Assembly (NCBI RefSeq): GCF_002855555.1
Contig: NZ_PKRT01000001.1
Location: 2,012,001 to 2,076,000, forward strand
Length of the DNA: 64,000 nt
DNA from: Novosphingobium sp. TH158
Lineage (GTDB): Bacteria; Pseudomonadota; Alphaproteobacteria; Sphingomonadales; Sphingomonadaceae
Reading direction: 5' to 3'
The notes under the pieces are model-generated. The model had not been told where the DNA came from. It saw nothing but the letters and a program-made list of their open reading frames with translations, and did not search any database. Below are positions 9,947 through 17,921 of the stretch, in pieces. The translations under genes were made by a program, and so were the position numbers. Every line of letters begins with the position of its first letter. Position 1 is the first letter of the stretch.

Positions 9947-11236
9947 ATGAACGTCGTAAGCAGACGGTTTCAGAGGCGGAGCTTGTGGTTGCACCCGCTG
10001 GTGCAGCTCCTCGTCGCCAGCCTGCTTTGCGTCATCCTGCCCTGGCTGATCCAGACCTGGTCCTTGCCCGTCGCCAGGAATAAACCCGAAGCGGATCATT
10101 CCGCCCTCACCTCGCTGGCTGCGCTATTCGGTGGTTTCTGGCTTCACCGTTCGGTCGCCAGCCTGCCGGGAACCCGCGAAAGCTCTGGCATCCTGCCCGG
10201 TTTTCTCGCTTCGTACGGGCTGGCGCTCACCATCATCCTGCTGTTCCGAATAGACTATTCGCGCGCATTGCTGGTTGTCGGCTTTGTCATGTCGGTGGCC
10301 TGGTTCTTCCTCATCTACGCAGTGACCCAGCGCAAGACGCAGCTGGTTCTCGGCGTGGTCGGCGGCGGTCGGACGGGCCTTTTCGATGATATGAGCGGCG
10401 TGGAAGTGGTGCCGCTCGATGGCGGCCCGCTCCCGGAAGAGGTCGATGCGGTCACGGCCGATTTCCGCCATGACCATTCGGACGAATGGGAAGCGCGGCT
10501 GGCGGACTACACGCTGGCGGGAATCCCGGTCTACCATTCGAAGGACCTCTACGAATCGCTGACCGGCCGCGCCGATCTTGAACATCTTTCCGAAAACACC
10601 TTCGGCGCGCTTGGCCCGATGGCCAGCCTGCTCGAATTCAAGATGATCCTCGACCGGCTGGTTGCCCTTCCGTTCGCCATTGTCTTGCTGCCGCTTTTCG
10701 CGGTGACCGCCGTGGCCATCAAGCTGGACAGCCCAGGCCCGGTGTTCTTCCGCCAGCGCCGCATGGGCTATCGCGGGCAGGAATTCACCGTCATCAAGTT
10801 CCGCACCATGCGGGAAGACCGCAAGCATCCGCGGACGGAATCGGCCAATCCGGGGGTGGAGCAGTTCATCACCAGGGAAAACGACCGGCGTATTACCCGC
10901 CTGGGCCGTTTTTTGCGCCGGACCCGGATCGATGAACTGCCGCAGGTGTTCAACGTGCTGGCCGGGCAGATGAGCTGGATCGGCCCGCGACCGGAAGCCT
11001 CGCAATTGTCGGAATGGTACCAGGCGGAAATCCCGTTCTATCGCTATCGCCATGTGGTTCGCCCCGGCATTACCGGCTGGGCGCAGGTGAACCAGGGGCA
11101 CGTGGCGGAGATCGACGACATCCGCACGAAGCTGCAGTACGACTTCTACTACATCCGCAACTTCTCGCTCTGGCTCGATATCCTGATCGTGGTGAAGACC
11201 ATTCGGACGGTGTTTACCGGTTTCGGCCATAAGTGA
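9947..11236 (+). CDS. Polyprenyl-phosphate sugar-1-phosphate transferase (bacterial sugar transferase)
   Basis: Membrane enzyme that starts repeat-unit synthesis by moving a sugar-phosphate from a nucleotide sugar to undecaprenyl phosphate. The N-terminal half of the 429 residues has several hydrophobic segments (about 16-37, 50-68, 86-102, 108-125). A further one (about 237-260) leads into the catalytic domain with DSPGPVFFRQRRMGYRG, IKFRTM, RRTRIDELPQ and WIGPRPE, all marks of the WbaP/ExoY/GumD group. The middle region resembles a degenerate CoA-binding-like domain of longer family members. It is followed by the UDP-sugar dehydrogenase with GTGA juxtaposition at 11233-11236. The sugar it loads is not known. 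Confidence 0.9.
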   Translation: MNVVSRRFQRRSLWLHPLVQLLVASLLCVILPWLIQTWSLPVARNKPEADHSALTSLAALFGGFWLHRSVASLPGTRESSGILPGFLASYGLALTIILLFRIDYSRALLVVGFVMSVAWFFLIYAVTQRKTQLVLGVVGGGRTGLFDDMSGVEVVPLDGGPLPEEVDAVTADFRHDHSDEWEARLADYTLAGIPVYHSKDLYESLTGRADLEHLSENTFGALGPMASLLEFKMILDRLVALPFAIVLLPLFAVTAVAIKLDSPGPVFFRQRRMGYRGQEFTVIKFRTMREDRKHPRTESANPGVEQFITRENDRRITRLGRFLRRTRIDELPQVFNVLAGQMSWIGPRPEASQLSEWYQAEIPFYRYRHVVRPGITGWAQVNQGHVAEIDDIRTKLQYDFYYIRNFSLWLDILIVVKTIRTVFTGFGHK

Positions 11237-11259
11237 CCGCGAAAGCACAAGGAATATTC

Positions 11260-12531
11260 ATGGCATCCCCCTCTCCGCGCGTCACCGTGATCGGCCTCGG
11301 CTATGTCGGCCTGCCGCTCGCCGTGGCGCTGGCCAAGCAATTCGACACGACCGGGCTCGACATCGACACCCGCCGCATCGACGAGCTGAAGAGCGGCCAC
11401 GATCGCACCGGCGAGATCGAACGCGAGCGGCTGGAAGCAAGCAGCCTTGCGCTGACCGCAGAGCCTTCGTCCTGCCCGCCCTCCGACTTCTACATCGTTA
11501 CCGTGCCGACCCCGATTGACAGCGCCAACCGGCCGGACCTGACCCTGGTCGAAAAGGCCAGCCGCACCGTTGCGGCCATGCTGCCTGCCGCCGTCGCGGA
11601 AGGGCGAGTGCCGGTGGTGGTCTATGAATCGACGGTCTATCCGGGCGTCACCGAAGACCTTTGCGCCCCGATCCTCGAGGAGGTCTCGGGGCTGGTCTGC
11701 GGCAAGGACTTCTTCCTTGGCTACAGCCCCGAGCGGATCAACCCGGGCGACCGGGAACACACGATCGACAAGATCACCAAGGTCGTCTCGGGCCAGACCC
11801 CCGAAGTGCTCGACCGCGTGGCGAACCTCTATAACGCCATCACCTCTGGCGGGGTGTTCCGCGCGAAATCGATCAAGGCCGCAGAGGCCGCCAAGGTCAT
11901 CGAGAACGCCCAGCGCGACATCAACATCGCCTTCATGAACGAGATCGCGCAGATCTTTGGCGCGATAAACCTCTCGGTCTGGGACGTGCTCGAAGCGGCG
12001 CGGACCAAGTGGAACTTCCTGCCGTTCTCGCCCGGTCTTGTCGGCGGTCACTGCATCGGCGTCGATCCCTACTACCTCTCGCACCGGGCAGAAGAGCTGG
12101 GCCTCGATCCGCAAGTGATCCTTGCAGGTCGCGGAGTGAACGATGGCATGGCGGCCTGGGTTGCGGGCAAGTTGCATGAAATGCGCGGCAAGCAGGCCGG
12201 CTCGGTGCTGGTGCTTGGCCTGACCTTCAAGGAAGACGTGCCGGACCTGCGCAACAGCAAGGTGGCAGACCTGATTTCGGCACTGAAGGCCCTGGGCCAC
12301 ACGGTCACCGTTCACGATCCTCACGCCGATCCGGAAGAGGCGGCGCACGAATACGAGCTGACCCTGCAAGGGGGCGAGCCTGCGGGTGCGCATGACCTCG
12401 TGCTCCTCGCCGTCCCGCACCGCGAGTACCTGGCCCTGGGCGAGGGAACTCTGCGCGCGCTTGTCGCGCCCGGCGGCACGCTGGCCGACCTCAAGGGCGC
12501 GCTTGGCGGCGCGGCGGACTGGACGCTTTGA
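11260..12531 (+). CDS. tviB: UDP-N-acetyl-hexosamine 6-dehydrogenase (TviB/WbpA/WbpO family)
   Basis: Oxidises C6 of UDP-GlcNAc or UDP-GalNAc twice with NAD to give the uronic acid. The 423 residues have VIGLGYVGLPLA (9-20), TVPTPID (81-87), VYESTVYPGVTEDLC (121-135) typical of TviB/WbpO rather than WecC, and the catalytic Cys265 in GGHCIGVDPYYL. The ATG at 11260 has AAGGA six bases upstream and begins just before the Rossmann strand. An alternative GTG at 11233 would overlap the previous stop as GTGA. Its product would feed the WlbA-like enzyme or be used directly; gluco or galacto preference cannot be told. Confidence 0.88.
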   Translation: MASPSPRVTVIGLGYVGLPLAVALAKQFDTTGLDIDTRRIDELKSGHDRTGEIERERLEASSLALTAEPSSCPPSDFYIVTVPTPIDSANRPDLTLVEKASRTVAAMLPAAVAEGRVPVVVYESTVYPGVTEDLCAPILEEVSGLVCGKDFFLGYSPERINPGDREHTIDKITKVVSGQTPEVLDRVANLYNAITSGGVFRAKSIKAAEAAKVIENAQRDINIAFMNEIAQIFGAINLSVWDVLEAARTKWNFLPFSPGLVGGHCIGVDPYYLSHRAEELGLDPQVILAGRGVNDGMAAWVAGKLHEMRGKQAGSVLVLGLTFKEDVPDLRNSKVADLISALKALGHTVTVHDPHADPEEAAHEYELTLQGGEPAGAHDLVLLAVPHREYLALGEGTLRALVAPGGTLADLKGALGGAADWTL

Positions 12532-12537
12532 TTTTCT

Positions 12538-12712
12538 GGTTCGCGCGGAGATCGCAGAGGAGCAGAGAGGCGCAGAGATGGGGTGAGCGCCGCAGGCACT
12601 ACTTTCCAACCCCGGCGCAGCGAGAAGGCTAGCGAATGAATGGAGGGCGGCTTTGCCGCAAACGCGACACCTCTGCGTCTCCATTTTCTTCTCTGCGATC
12701 TCTGCGTGAACC
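12538..12712. repeat. Long imperfect inverted repeat of the CTCTGCG type
   Basis: The left arm, 12538-12583, begins GGTTCGCGCGGAGATCGCAG. The right arm, 12668-12712, is its reverse complement with scattered mismatches and ends in CTCTGCGATCTCTGCG then TGAACC. The arms of about 45 bases flank roughly 85 bases. Internally each arm repeats GCAGAG/CTCTGC units. The element fills the whole gap between the UDP-sugar dehydrogenase and the epimerase and has no coding potential of its own. Similar CTCTGCGTCTCTGCG palindromes occur as intergenic repeats in other bacteria (general knowledge). Confidence 0.8.
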
Positions 12713-12741
12713 GTTCCACCGAATGCAGTAAGGCTGACCTA

Positions 12742-13740
12742 ATGAAGATCCTCGTTACCGGCGCCGCCGGATTCATCGGTTTCTCCCTCTCGCGCGTGCT
12801 GCTGGCGCGCGGCGACGAGGTGATCGGGGTCGACTGCGTCAACGACTATTACGACGTCAGCCTGAAGGAAGCCCGCCTGGCCCAGCTGCGCGAGCTCGGC
12901 GGCAGCCGCTTCACCTTCGTGCGGCAGGATTTCGCCGATTACGAAGGGCTTGTCGCCGCGCTGGAGCCCTACCGGTTCGATCGCGTCGTCCACCTGGGCG
13001 CGCAGGCCGGGGTGCGCTATTCGATAACCCACCCGCACGCCTATCTCCATGCCAACCTTGCCGGGCATCTCAACCTGCTCGAAATCTCGCGCCACCGCGG
13101 GGTGGAGAACATGGTCTATGCCAGTTCGTCCTCGGTCTATGGCGGCAACACCAAGCTGCCCTTCTCCGTCGATGACCGGGTGGACCAGCCGATCAGCCTC
13201 TATGCCGCCACCAAGAAGGCGGACGAGCTGATGAGCGAGACCTACGCCCACCTTTACCGCCTGCCGCTTACCGGCCTGCGGTTCTTCACGGTCTATGGTC
13301 CGTGGGGCCGGCCGGACATGATGATGTGGCTGTTCACCAAGGCGATCCTTGCGGGCCAGCCGATCCCCGTATTCAACCACGGCGACATGTGGCGCGACTT
13401 TACCTATGTCGACGACATCATCGCCGGCGTGGTCGCCTGCCTCGACAATCCCGCGCCCGACGACGGTGCGGTGAAGGCCGGAGGCAGTACCAAGCCCCAC
13501 CGGCTCTACAACATCGGCAATCACAAGAGCGAACACCTGATGCGGGTGATCGAGATTCTGGAAGAGCAGCTGGGCCGCAAGGCCGAGATCGATTTTCAGC
13601 CGATGCAGGCCGGTGACGTGCGGCAGAGCTTCGCCGATATCGACGCGATTTCAGGCGATCTGGGTTACAAGCCGACCACGAGCATCGATGTGGGCGTGCC
13701 GAAGTTCGTCGCCTGGTACAAGGAATACCACGGGCTCTGA
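12742..13740 (+). CDS. UDP-glucuronate 4-epimerase / NAD-dependent epimerase
   Basis: Extended SDR of 332 residues that interconverts UDP-glucuronate and UDP-galacturonate (family inference). It has VTGAAGFIGFSL (5-16), the family mark YYDVSLKEARL (37-47), HLGAQAGVRYS (84-94) and Tyr154-x3-Lys158 in LYAATKKADELM. FTVYGPWGRPDMM is the C-terminal substrate signature of the UDP-GlcA epimerases. The ATG at 12742 is chosen because residues before it are encoded by the inverted repeat and are not conserved. It converges on wecC across a short hairpin. Confidence 0.88.
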   Translation: MKILVTGAAGFIGFSLSRVLLARGDEVIGVDCVNDYYDVSLKEARLAQLRELGGSRFTFVRQDFADYEGLVAALEPYRFDRVVHLGAQAGVRYSITHPHAYLHANLAGHLNLLEISRHRGVENMVYASSSSVYGGNTKLPFSVDDRVDQPISLYAATKKADELMSETYAHLYRLPLTGLRFFTVYGPWGRPDMMMWLFTKAILAGQPIPVFNHGDMWRDFTYVDDIIAGVVACLDNPAPDDGAVKAGGSTKPHRLYNIGNHKSEHLMRVIEILEEQLGRKAEIDFQPMQAGDVRQSFADIDAISGDLGYKPTTSIDVGVPKFVAWYKEYHGL

Positions 13741-13756
13741 CAGCAAACGGCGGGAT

Positions 13757-13784
13757 GGCGGGGAACCGGATGGCCCCCGCCTTT
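13757..13784. terminator. Terminator-like hairpin between convergent genes
   Basis: GGCGGGG (13757-13763) pairs with CCCCGCC (13775-13781) around an 11-base loop, followed by TTT. It sits between the stops of the 4-epimerase and wecC and could serve either strand, more likely the plus. The T tract is short. Confidence 0.45.
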
Positions 13785-13795
13785 CGCCAAAAGGC

Positions 13796-15097
13796 TCAGC
13801 TTGCCAGCCGCAGCCCTGCTACCGGAGTTTCTCCAGCCTTGGGCTGGTCCGGCCAGATGCCGCGCGTGTCGTAAACCACCTTGCCTGCGCGCTCGGCCAG
13901 CGGAACGACGCGGAAGACGTCGTGGTCGACCAGCACGATCATCAGGTCGCAATCCTCCAGCGCCGTGTCGATGTCGATCAGAGCAGCGCCAGTTCCCTCG
14001 AATTCACGTGGTAATTCAGCGGCATAGGGCTCAACGACCGAAATCCGGCTGCCGAAACGGCGGGCCAGCGTCGCTGCAACAAGGCGTGCCGGGCTTTCGC
14101 GGAAGTCGTCGATATTGGCCTTGAAGGCGAGGCCAAGGCAGGCCACCCGGGCCTGCGGATTGGCCTGAACCAGCGCGTCCGCCTTGGCGATCACGTGGTG
14201 GATCTTGCAATCGTTCACCCCGCGCGCCGTGCGGATCAGCGGGCTTTCCTCCGGTGCCGAGTGGACGATGAACCAGGGATCGACCGCGATGCAGTGGCCA
14301 CCGACGCCGGGGCCGGGCTGCAGGATGTTGACGCGAGGATGGCGATTGGCCAGCCGGATCACTTCCCAGACATCAAGGCCGAGCTTGTCCGAGATGATCG
14401 ACAGCTCGTTGGCGAAGGCGATGTTGACGTCGCGATAGGCGTTCTCGACCAGCTTGGTCATCTCGGCCGAGCGGCTGTCGGTGGTGACGCAGGTGCCGCG
14501 CACGAACAGCTTGTAGAAGGCCAGTGCCTTGCGCGCGCAGCGCGGCGTGATGCCGCCGATGGAGCGGTCGTTGTTGGTCAGTTCCTCAAGGATCTTGCCG
14601 GGCAGAACGCGCTCCGGACAATAGGCGATCGACACGTCGGGCGTTTCGCTGGTGAGGCCCGGAAACTTCAGGTCGGGCCGCTCGGCGGCGAGCAGGTCGC
14701 GCAGCTGTTCGGTGGTGCCGACCGGCGAGGTCGATTCGAGGATCACCACGTCGCCTGCCTTCAGCGCCGGGGCGACCGAGCGACCCGCATTCAGCACATA
14801 GGTCAGGTCGGGCGCATGCGCCTTGTCGAAGGGTGTCGGCACGGCAATGATGAACACGTCCGCCGGCTTAACCGTGGTCGAAGCAGTCAGCAGCCCGCGC
14901 GAGACCACGCCATGCACCAGGCCATCGAGATCGACTTCCTCGATATGGATCTCGCCCCGGTTGATCGTCTCGACGACCTTTTCCGAAACGTCCACGCCAT
15001 TCACCCGGCATCCGGCCCGGGCCACGATGGCAGCGGTGGGAAGGCCGATATACCCCAGGCCTACGACACAGACGTCAGGCTTCTTGTCCGATTTCAT
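13796..15097 (-). CDS. wecC: UDP-N-acetyl-D-mannosamine dehydrogenase
   Basis: Oxidises UDP-ManNAc to UDP-ManNAcA, using the product of WecB encoded just upstream. The 433 residues show VVGLGYIGLPTA, AVPTPFDK, ESTSPVGTTE and YCPERVLPGKI, the last two typical of WecC rather than TviB, and the active cysteine in GVGGHCIAVDPWF. The start ATG at 15097 lies 23 bases inside the end of wecB, so the pair is coupled. A longer frame to 15310 would lie wholly inside wecB and is not conserved. Confidence 0.93.
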   Translation of the reverse strand: MKSDKKPDVCVVGLGYIGLPTAAIVARAGCRVNGVDVSEKVVETINRGEIHIEEVDLDGLVHGVVSRGLLTASTTVKPADVFIIAVPTPFDKAHAPDLTYVLNAGRSVAPALKAGDVVILESTSPVGTTEQLRDLLAAERPDLKFPGLTSETPDVSIAYCPERVLPGKILEELTNNDRSIGGITPRCARKALAFYKLFVRGTCVTTDSRSAEMTKLVENAYRDVNIAFANELSIISDKLGLDVWEVIRLANRHPRVNILQPGPGVGGHCIAVDPWFIVHSAPEESPLIRTARGVNDCKIHHVIAKADALVQANPQARVACLGLAFKANIDDFRESPARLVAATLARRFGSRISVVEPYAAELPREFEGTGAALIDIDTALEDCDLMIVLVDHDVFRVVPLAERAGKVVYDTRGIWPDQPKAGETPVAGLRLAS

Positions 15098-16220
15098 TCG
15101 CGAGCAGCTCCACGATCTGGCGCGCGGAGGTGCCATCCCCGAATGGGTTGTGCGCCCGCGCCATGCTTTCGTAGGCGGCCTTATCGTCGAGCAAGGTGAA
15201 GATTTCGGTAACGATACGAGTGACATCGGTGCCAACAAGCCGGGCGGTGCCCGCCGCAACGCCCTCGGGCCGCTCGGTCGTCTCGCGCATGACGAGCACC
15301 GGCTTGCCAAGCGCGGGCGCCTCTTCCTGGACGCCGCCCGAATCGGTCAGCATGATCTCGGCGATGCCCAGCAGGCGGGCAAAGTGCGGGTAATCGAGCG
15401 GTTCGAGCAGGGCGACATTGTCCAGCCCTGCCAGCGCCGTATTCATGACCTTGCGCACGTTGGGGTTGAGATGGACGGGGAAGACGACGGCGACATCCGG
15501 GCGCGCGGCGAGGCGGCGGATGGCCTCGGCAATGTTTTCCATCCCGTCGCCGAAGTTTTCGCGGCGATGGCTGGTCACGCCAATGATGCGCTTTCCGGCA
15601 AATCGCGCCTCGACCACAGCGAGGCCCGAGGCCATGTCCGGATTCTCGGCGATGCGCGCGCTGACCCAGTGCAGCGCATCGATCACCGTGTTGCCGGTAA
15701 CGTGTACCCGCGCCGGATCGACGTTCTCTCGCAGCAGTGCTTCACGTGAAACATCGGTCGGCGCGAAATGGAGCGAGGCCATCGAACCGATGATCTTGCG
15801 ATTCACCTCTTCCGGCCAGGGGTGGTAGATGTTGCCCGAACGCAGCCCCGCCTCGACATGATCGACCGGTATCTTGCGGTAGTATGCGGCCAGCGCCCCG
15901 CACATGGCGGTGGCGGTATCGCCCTGCACCATCACCCGGTCGGGCTTTTCCGCGTCCATCACCCGGCCGAGACCGGTGAGCAGGACGGCGGTAAGGGCAT
16001 CAAGGCTCTGGTCCGGCTTCATCACGTCCAGATCGTGGTCCGGCACGATGCCGGCGATCTCCAGCACCTGGTCGAGCATGCCGCGGTGCTGCGCAGAGAC
16101 GCAGACCCGGCAATCGAACCGGGCGTCGGCCTTCAGCGCTGCGACAACGGGGAACAGCTTGATCGCCTCCGGGCGGGTACCGAAGACGACAAGGACTTTC
16201 AGGGGGTGCGACACGCTCAT
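15075..16220 (-). CDS. wecB: UDP-N-acetylglucosamine 2-epimerase (non-hydrolysing)
   Basis: Interconverts UDP-GlcNAc and UDP-ManNAc. The 381-residue GT-B-fold protein has VVFGTRPEAIKL, VQGDTATAM, DHVEAGLRSGN and the SDSGGVQEEAP-type motif (here TDSGGVQEEAPALGKPVL). It precedes wecC and the two make UDP-ManNAcA for the polysaccharide. The start ATG at 16220 is preceded by AAGG seven bases upstream, and that AAGG is the 3' arm of a perfect 8-bp hairpin, so translation may be restrained. A parS-like 16-mer lies inside the coding region at 15738-15753. Confidence 0.95.
   Translation of the reverse strand: MSVSHPLKVLVVFGTRPEAIKLFPVVAALKADARFDCRVCVSAQHRGMLDQVLEIAGIVPDHDLDVMKPDQSLDALTAVLLTGLGRVMDAEKPDRVMVQGDTATAMCGALAAYYRKIPVDHVEAGLRSGNIYHPWPEEVNRKIIGSMASLHFAPTDVSREALLRENVDPARVHVTGNTVIDALHWVSARIAENPDMASGLAVVEARFAGKRIIGVTSHRRENFGDGMENIAEAIRRLAARPDVAVVFPVHLNPNVRKVMNTALAGLDNVALLEPLDYPHFARLLGIAEIMLTDSGGVQEEAPALGKPVLVMRETTERPEGVAAGTARLVGTDVTRIVTEIFTLLDDKAAYESMARAHNPFGDGTSARQIVELLANEIGQEA
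15738..15753. promoter_or_regulatory. parS-like site (one mismatch) inside wecB
   Basis: TGCTTCACGTGAAACA differs from the ideal parS palindrome TGTTTCACGTGAAACA by a single base at position 3. It lies about 45 kb from the predicted origin and 36 kb from the parS group next to parAB. The match could be chance within coding DNA, but the 13-base core is intact. Confidence 0.5.
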
Positions 16221-16227
16221 GGGCGTG

Positions 16228-16250
16228 CCTTAACCCGCCGGAGGTTAAGG
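16228..16250 (-). promoter_or_regulatory. Hairpin covering the wecB ribosome-binding site
   Basis: CCTTAACC and GGTTAAGG form a perfect 8-bp stem around a 7-base loop. On the minus strand the second arm ends in TAAGG, seven bases before the wecB ATG, so the likely Shine-Dalgarno is inside the stem. It also lies just downstream of the preceding minus-strand gene and could instead act as a weak terminator. Confidence 0.5.
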
Positions 16251-16278
16251 TTAAATCACCGGTACACCCCGGCAAGGC

Positions 16279-16821
16279 TTACTTGGGCGGAGCGGCGGGG
16301 GCCTGCTTGGCAGCTTCGGCGGCTTCCGCCTCGGCGCGCTGCTTGGCCTCGATTTCCTTCTCCAGCGCCTCGACCCGCGCCTGGGTGGCAGCGGCATCGG
16401 CATCGATCGTCGCGGTGCGCTTGGCGCGCTCTTCCTCGATGATCTTGGCGAAGCTCATGTCTTCGCCCTGCTTCTCCGCATAGGCCTGGTCGATCAGGCG
16501 CTGCGAGCAACCGGTCCAGCCGCCGGCACCCGTGGGCGTGCACGACATCGTGCCGGTCTTGCCGACGCGCTCATAGGCCAGAACCCGGCTGTTCCACGAT
16601 TCGCTGGTGGCAGAAGGGGTTTCGCGCAGGCCCTTGGGGATGCGGAAGCGCTCCTTTTCCTCCTTGCGGGCGCAGATCGTGATTTCGTCGCCAACCGGCT
16701 TGGGGCATTCGTCATCACCATAGACGATGACGGCGTTGACCTTTTCGTTCGGATTATCCTGCGCGAGCGCCGGGACGGAGCCAGCCAGAACGGCAAGCGA
16801 AAGGGCGATAGTCAGGCGCAT
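16279..16821 (-). CDS. Periplasmic hypothetical protein
   Basis: I do not recognise a named family. The 180-residue product has a clean signal peptide (MRLTIALSLAVLAGSVPALA, cleavage before Gln21). A cysteine-containing middle follows with DDECPKP, ITICARKEEKERFRIP and a second Cys pair in SCTPTGAGGWTGCS, and the last 55 residues are a charged E/K/A-rich probable coiled coil ending in APAAPPK. Four mature cysteines suggest disulfides. The ATG at 16821 has AAGGAG seven bases upstream. I believe similar proteins occur in other Sphingomonadales, but the function is unknown. Confidence 0.75.
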   Translation of the reverse strand: MRLTIALSLAVLAGSVPALAQDNPNEKVNAVIVYGDDECPKPVGDEITICARKEEKERFRIPKGLRETPSATSESWNSRVLAYERVGKTGTMSCTPTGAGGWTGCSQRLIDQAYAEKQGEDMSFAKIIEEERAKRTATIDADAAATQARVEALEKEIEAKQRAEAEAAEAAKQAPAAPPK

Positions 16822-16928
16822 CGGCGAACTCCTTGGCACGTCACGGCCCGATATAGGGGCCATCGGGCTTTAACGGTAGATGAAGCTTGCCGCGAGGCGA
16901 AGCTTTGTCCCGAGTCAATTCCGGCCGG

Positions 16929-17447
16929 TCAAATGCGTTCGGAAAGACGGATCGCCATGCGGCACCCCAGCCGGATCGCGCCGGACAGCAGCGGATAGGC
17001 AGGCGCCCGTTCGGCCCCGGCGGCAAGGGCGGCATCGCGATGTTCCCGCTCGTCGTCGCGGAATTCCTCGACCATGGCGGCCAGCTCGGGGTCGGAGCCG
17101 TCGGCCAGTTCGTCGAGTTGCTGGGTATAGTGCCGGTCGATCTCTTCCTCGATCGCGGCGGTGCAGGCCATGGCCGCTTCGGGCCCGATCAGCGCCGTCG
17201 CCGCACCCAGGGCATAGCCAGCCACCGACCATAGCGGCTGCAGCGCCGTGGGCCGCACCCCGCGCTCTGCCACCAGCCGGTCAAAACGGGCGCGGTGATC
17301 GGCCTCCTGCGCGGCCATGGCGGCAATCTCCGAGGCGTGCGGGCCGCGATCGCCCATCACCGCCAGCTGCCCGGCATAAATCCGGGTCGCGCCGTATTCT
17401 CCGGCCTGGTCGACGCGCAGCATCCGGTCGGAGCGGGCGCGGCTCAT
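16929..17447 (-). CDS. coq7: Demethoxyubiquinone hydroxylase (COQ7)
   Basis: Membrane-associated di-iron monooxygenase that hydroxylates demethoxyubiquinone in ubiquinone synthesis. The 172 residues form the ferritin-like repeat with iron ligands in DQAGEYGATRIYAGQ, AQEADHRARF, EEEIDRHY and DEREHRD. Start ATG at 17447 overlaps the dsbB stop as ATGA (17444-17447). Pairing with dsbB makes sense because DsbB passes electrons to ubiquinone. Confidence 0.93.
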   Translation of the reverse strand: MSRARSDRMLRVDQAGEYGATRIYAGQLAVMGDRGPHASEIAAMAAQEADHRARFDRLVAERGVRPTALQPLWSVAGYALGAATALIGPEAAMACTAAIEEEIDRHYTQQLDELADGSDPELAAMVEEFRDDEREHRDAALAAGAERAPAYPLLSGAIRLGCRMAIRLSERI

Positions 17448-17902
17448 GCCTTGCGCCCCAGCAGGGCGAAGACCGCGAGGGCACCTGCGGTCGAGATAAG
17501 GAAATTGTAGCCCGCAAGCGAGATGCCGAACAGCGACCACTGCACCTCGTCACAGCGCGTGACCGGTGCGGCAAGGATCGCGGCCAGCGGATCGTCACCC
17601 TTTTCAACCAGCGAGGCGCAGCGGGTGAACCCTTCCCACCAGCCATATTCGACCCCGGCGTGGAATGCGCCGATCAGGCCCGATGCAAGCACCGCCAGCG
17701 CGGCCAGAGCGACAGGCAAGCGCGCACCCTTCACGGCGAAGCCCAGTAGCGCGAGGGGAATCGCGGCAAAATGCGGATAGCGCTGCCACCAGCACATCTC
17801 GCACGGATAAAGCCCGAAGCCGTATTGCGAGACATAGGCCCCGCCAAGCAAGGCTGCAGGAACCAGCAGGGCGAGCCAGCGGGCCTTTTCCAGGTTGGTC
17901 AT
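17444..17902 (-). CDS. dsbB: Disulfide bond formation protein B
   Basis: Inner-membrane oxidase that reoxidises the periplasmic thiol oxidase using quinone. The 152 residues have four hydrophobic segments, the first catalytic pair in YPCEMCWWQRYPH, and the second pair split between FTRCASLVEKGDD and VTRCDEVQW. The ATG at 17902 begins MTNLEKARW just before the first membrane segment; in-frame codons upstream add a non-conserved stretch. It is coupled to coq7 and lies 19 bases downstream of ctpA on the same strand. Confidence 0.92.
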   Translation of the reverse strand: MTNLEKARWLALLVPAALLGGAYVSQYGFGLYPCEMCWWQRYPHFAAIPLALLGFAVKGARLPVALAALAVLASGLIGAFHAGVEYGWWEGFTRCASLVEKGDDPLAAILAAPVTRCDEVQWSLFGISLAGYNFLISTAGALAVFALLGRKA

Positions 17903-17921
17903 GTCAAGCCCCCTGCCCGCC

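Noticed and set aside
12541..12586. Long inverted repeat as a simple terminator of the UDP-sugar dehydrogenase gene
   Set aside because: The arms are separated by about 85 bases and there is no T tract, so an ordinary intrinsic terminator is unlikely.
16230..16254. Possible CtrA site (repeated TTAA) before wecB
   Set aside because: CtrA needs TTAA-N7-TTAA; the spacings here are 11 and 2 bases.
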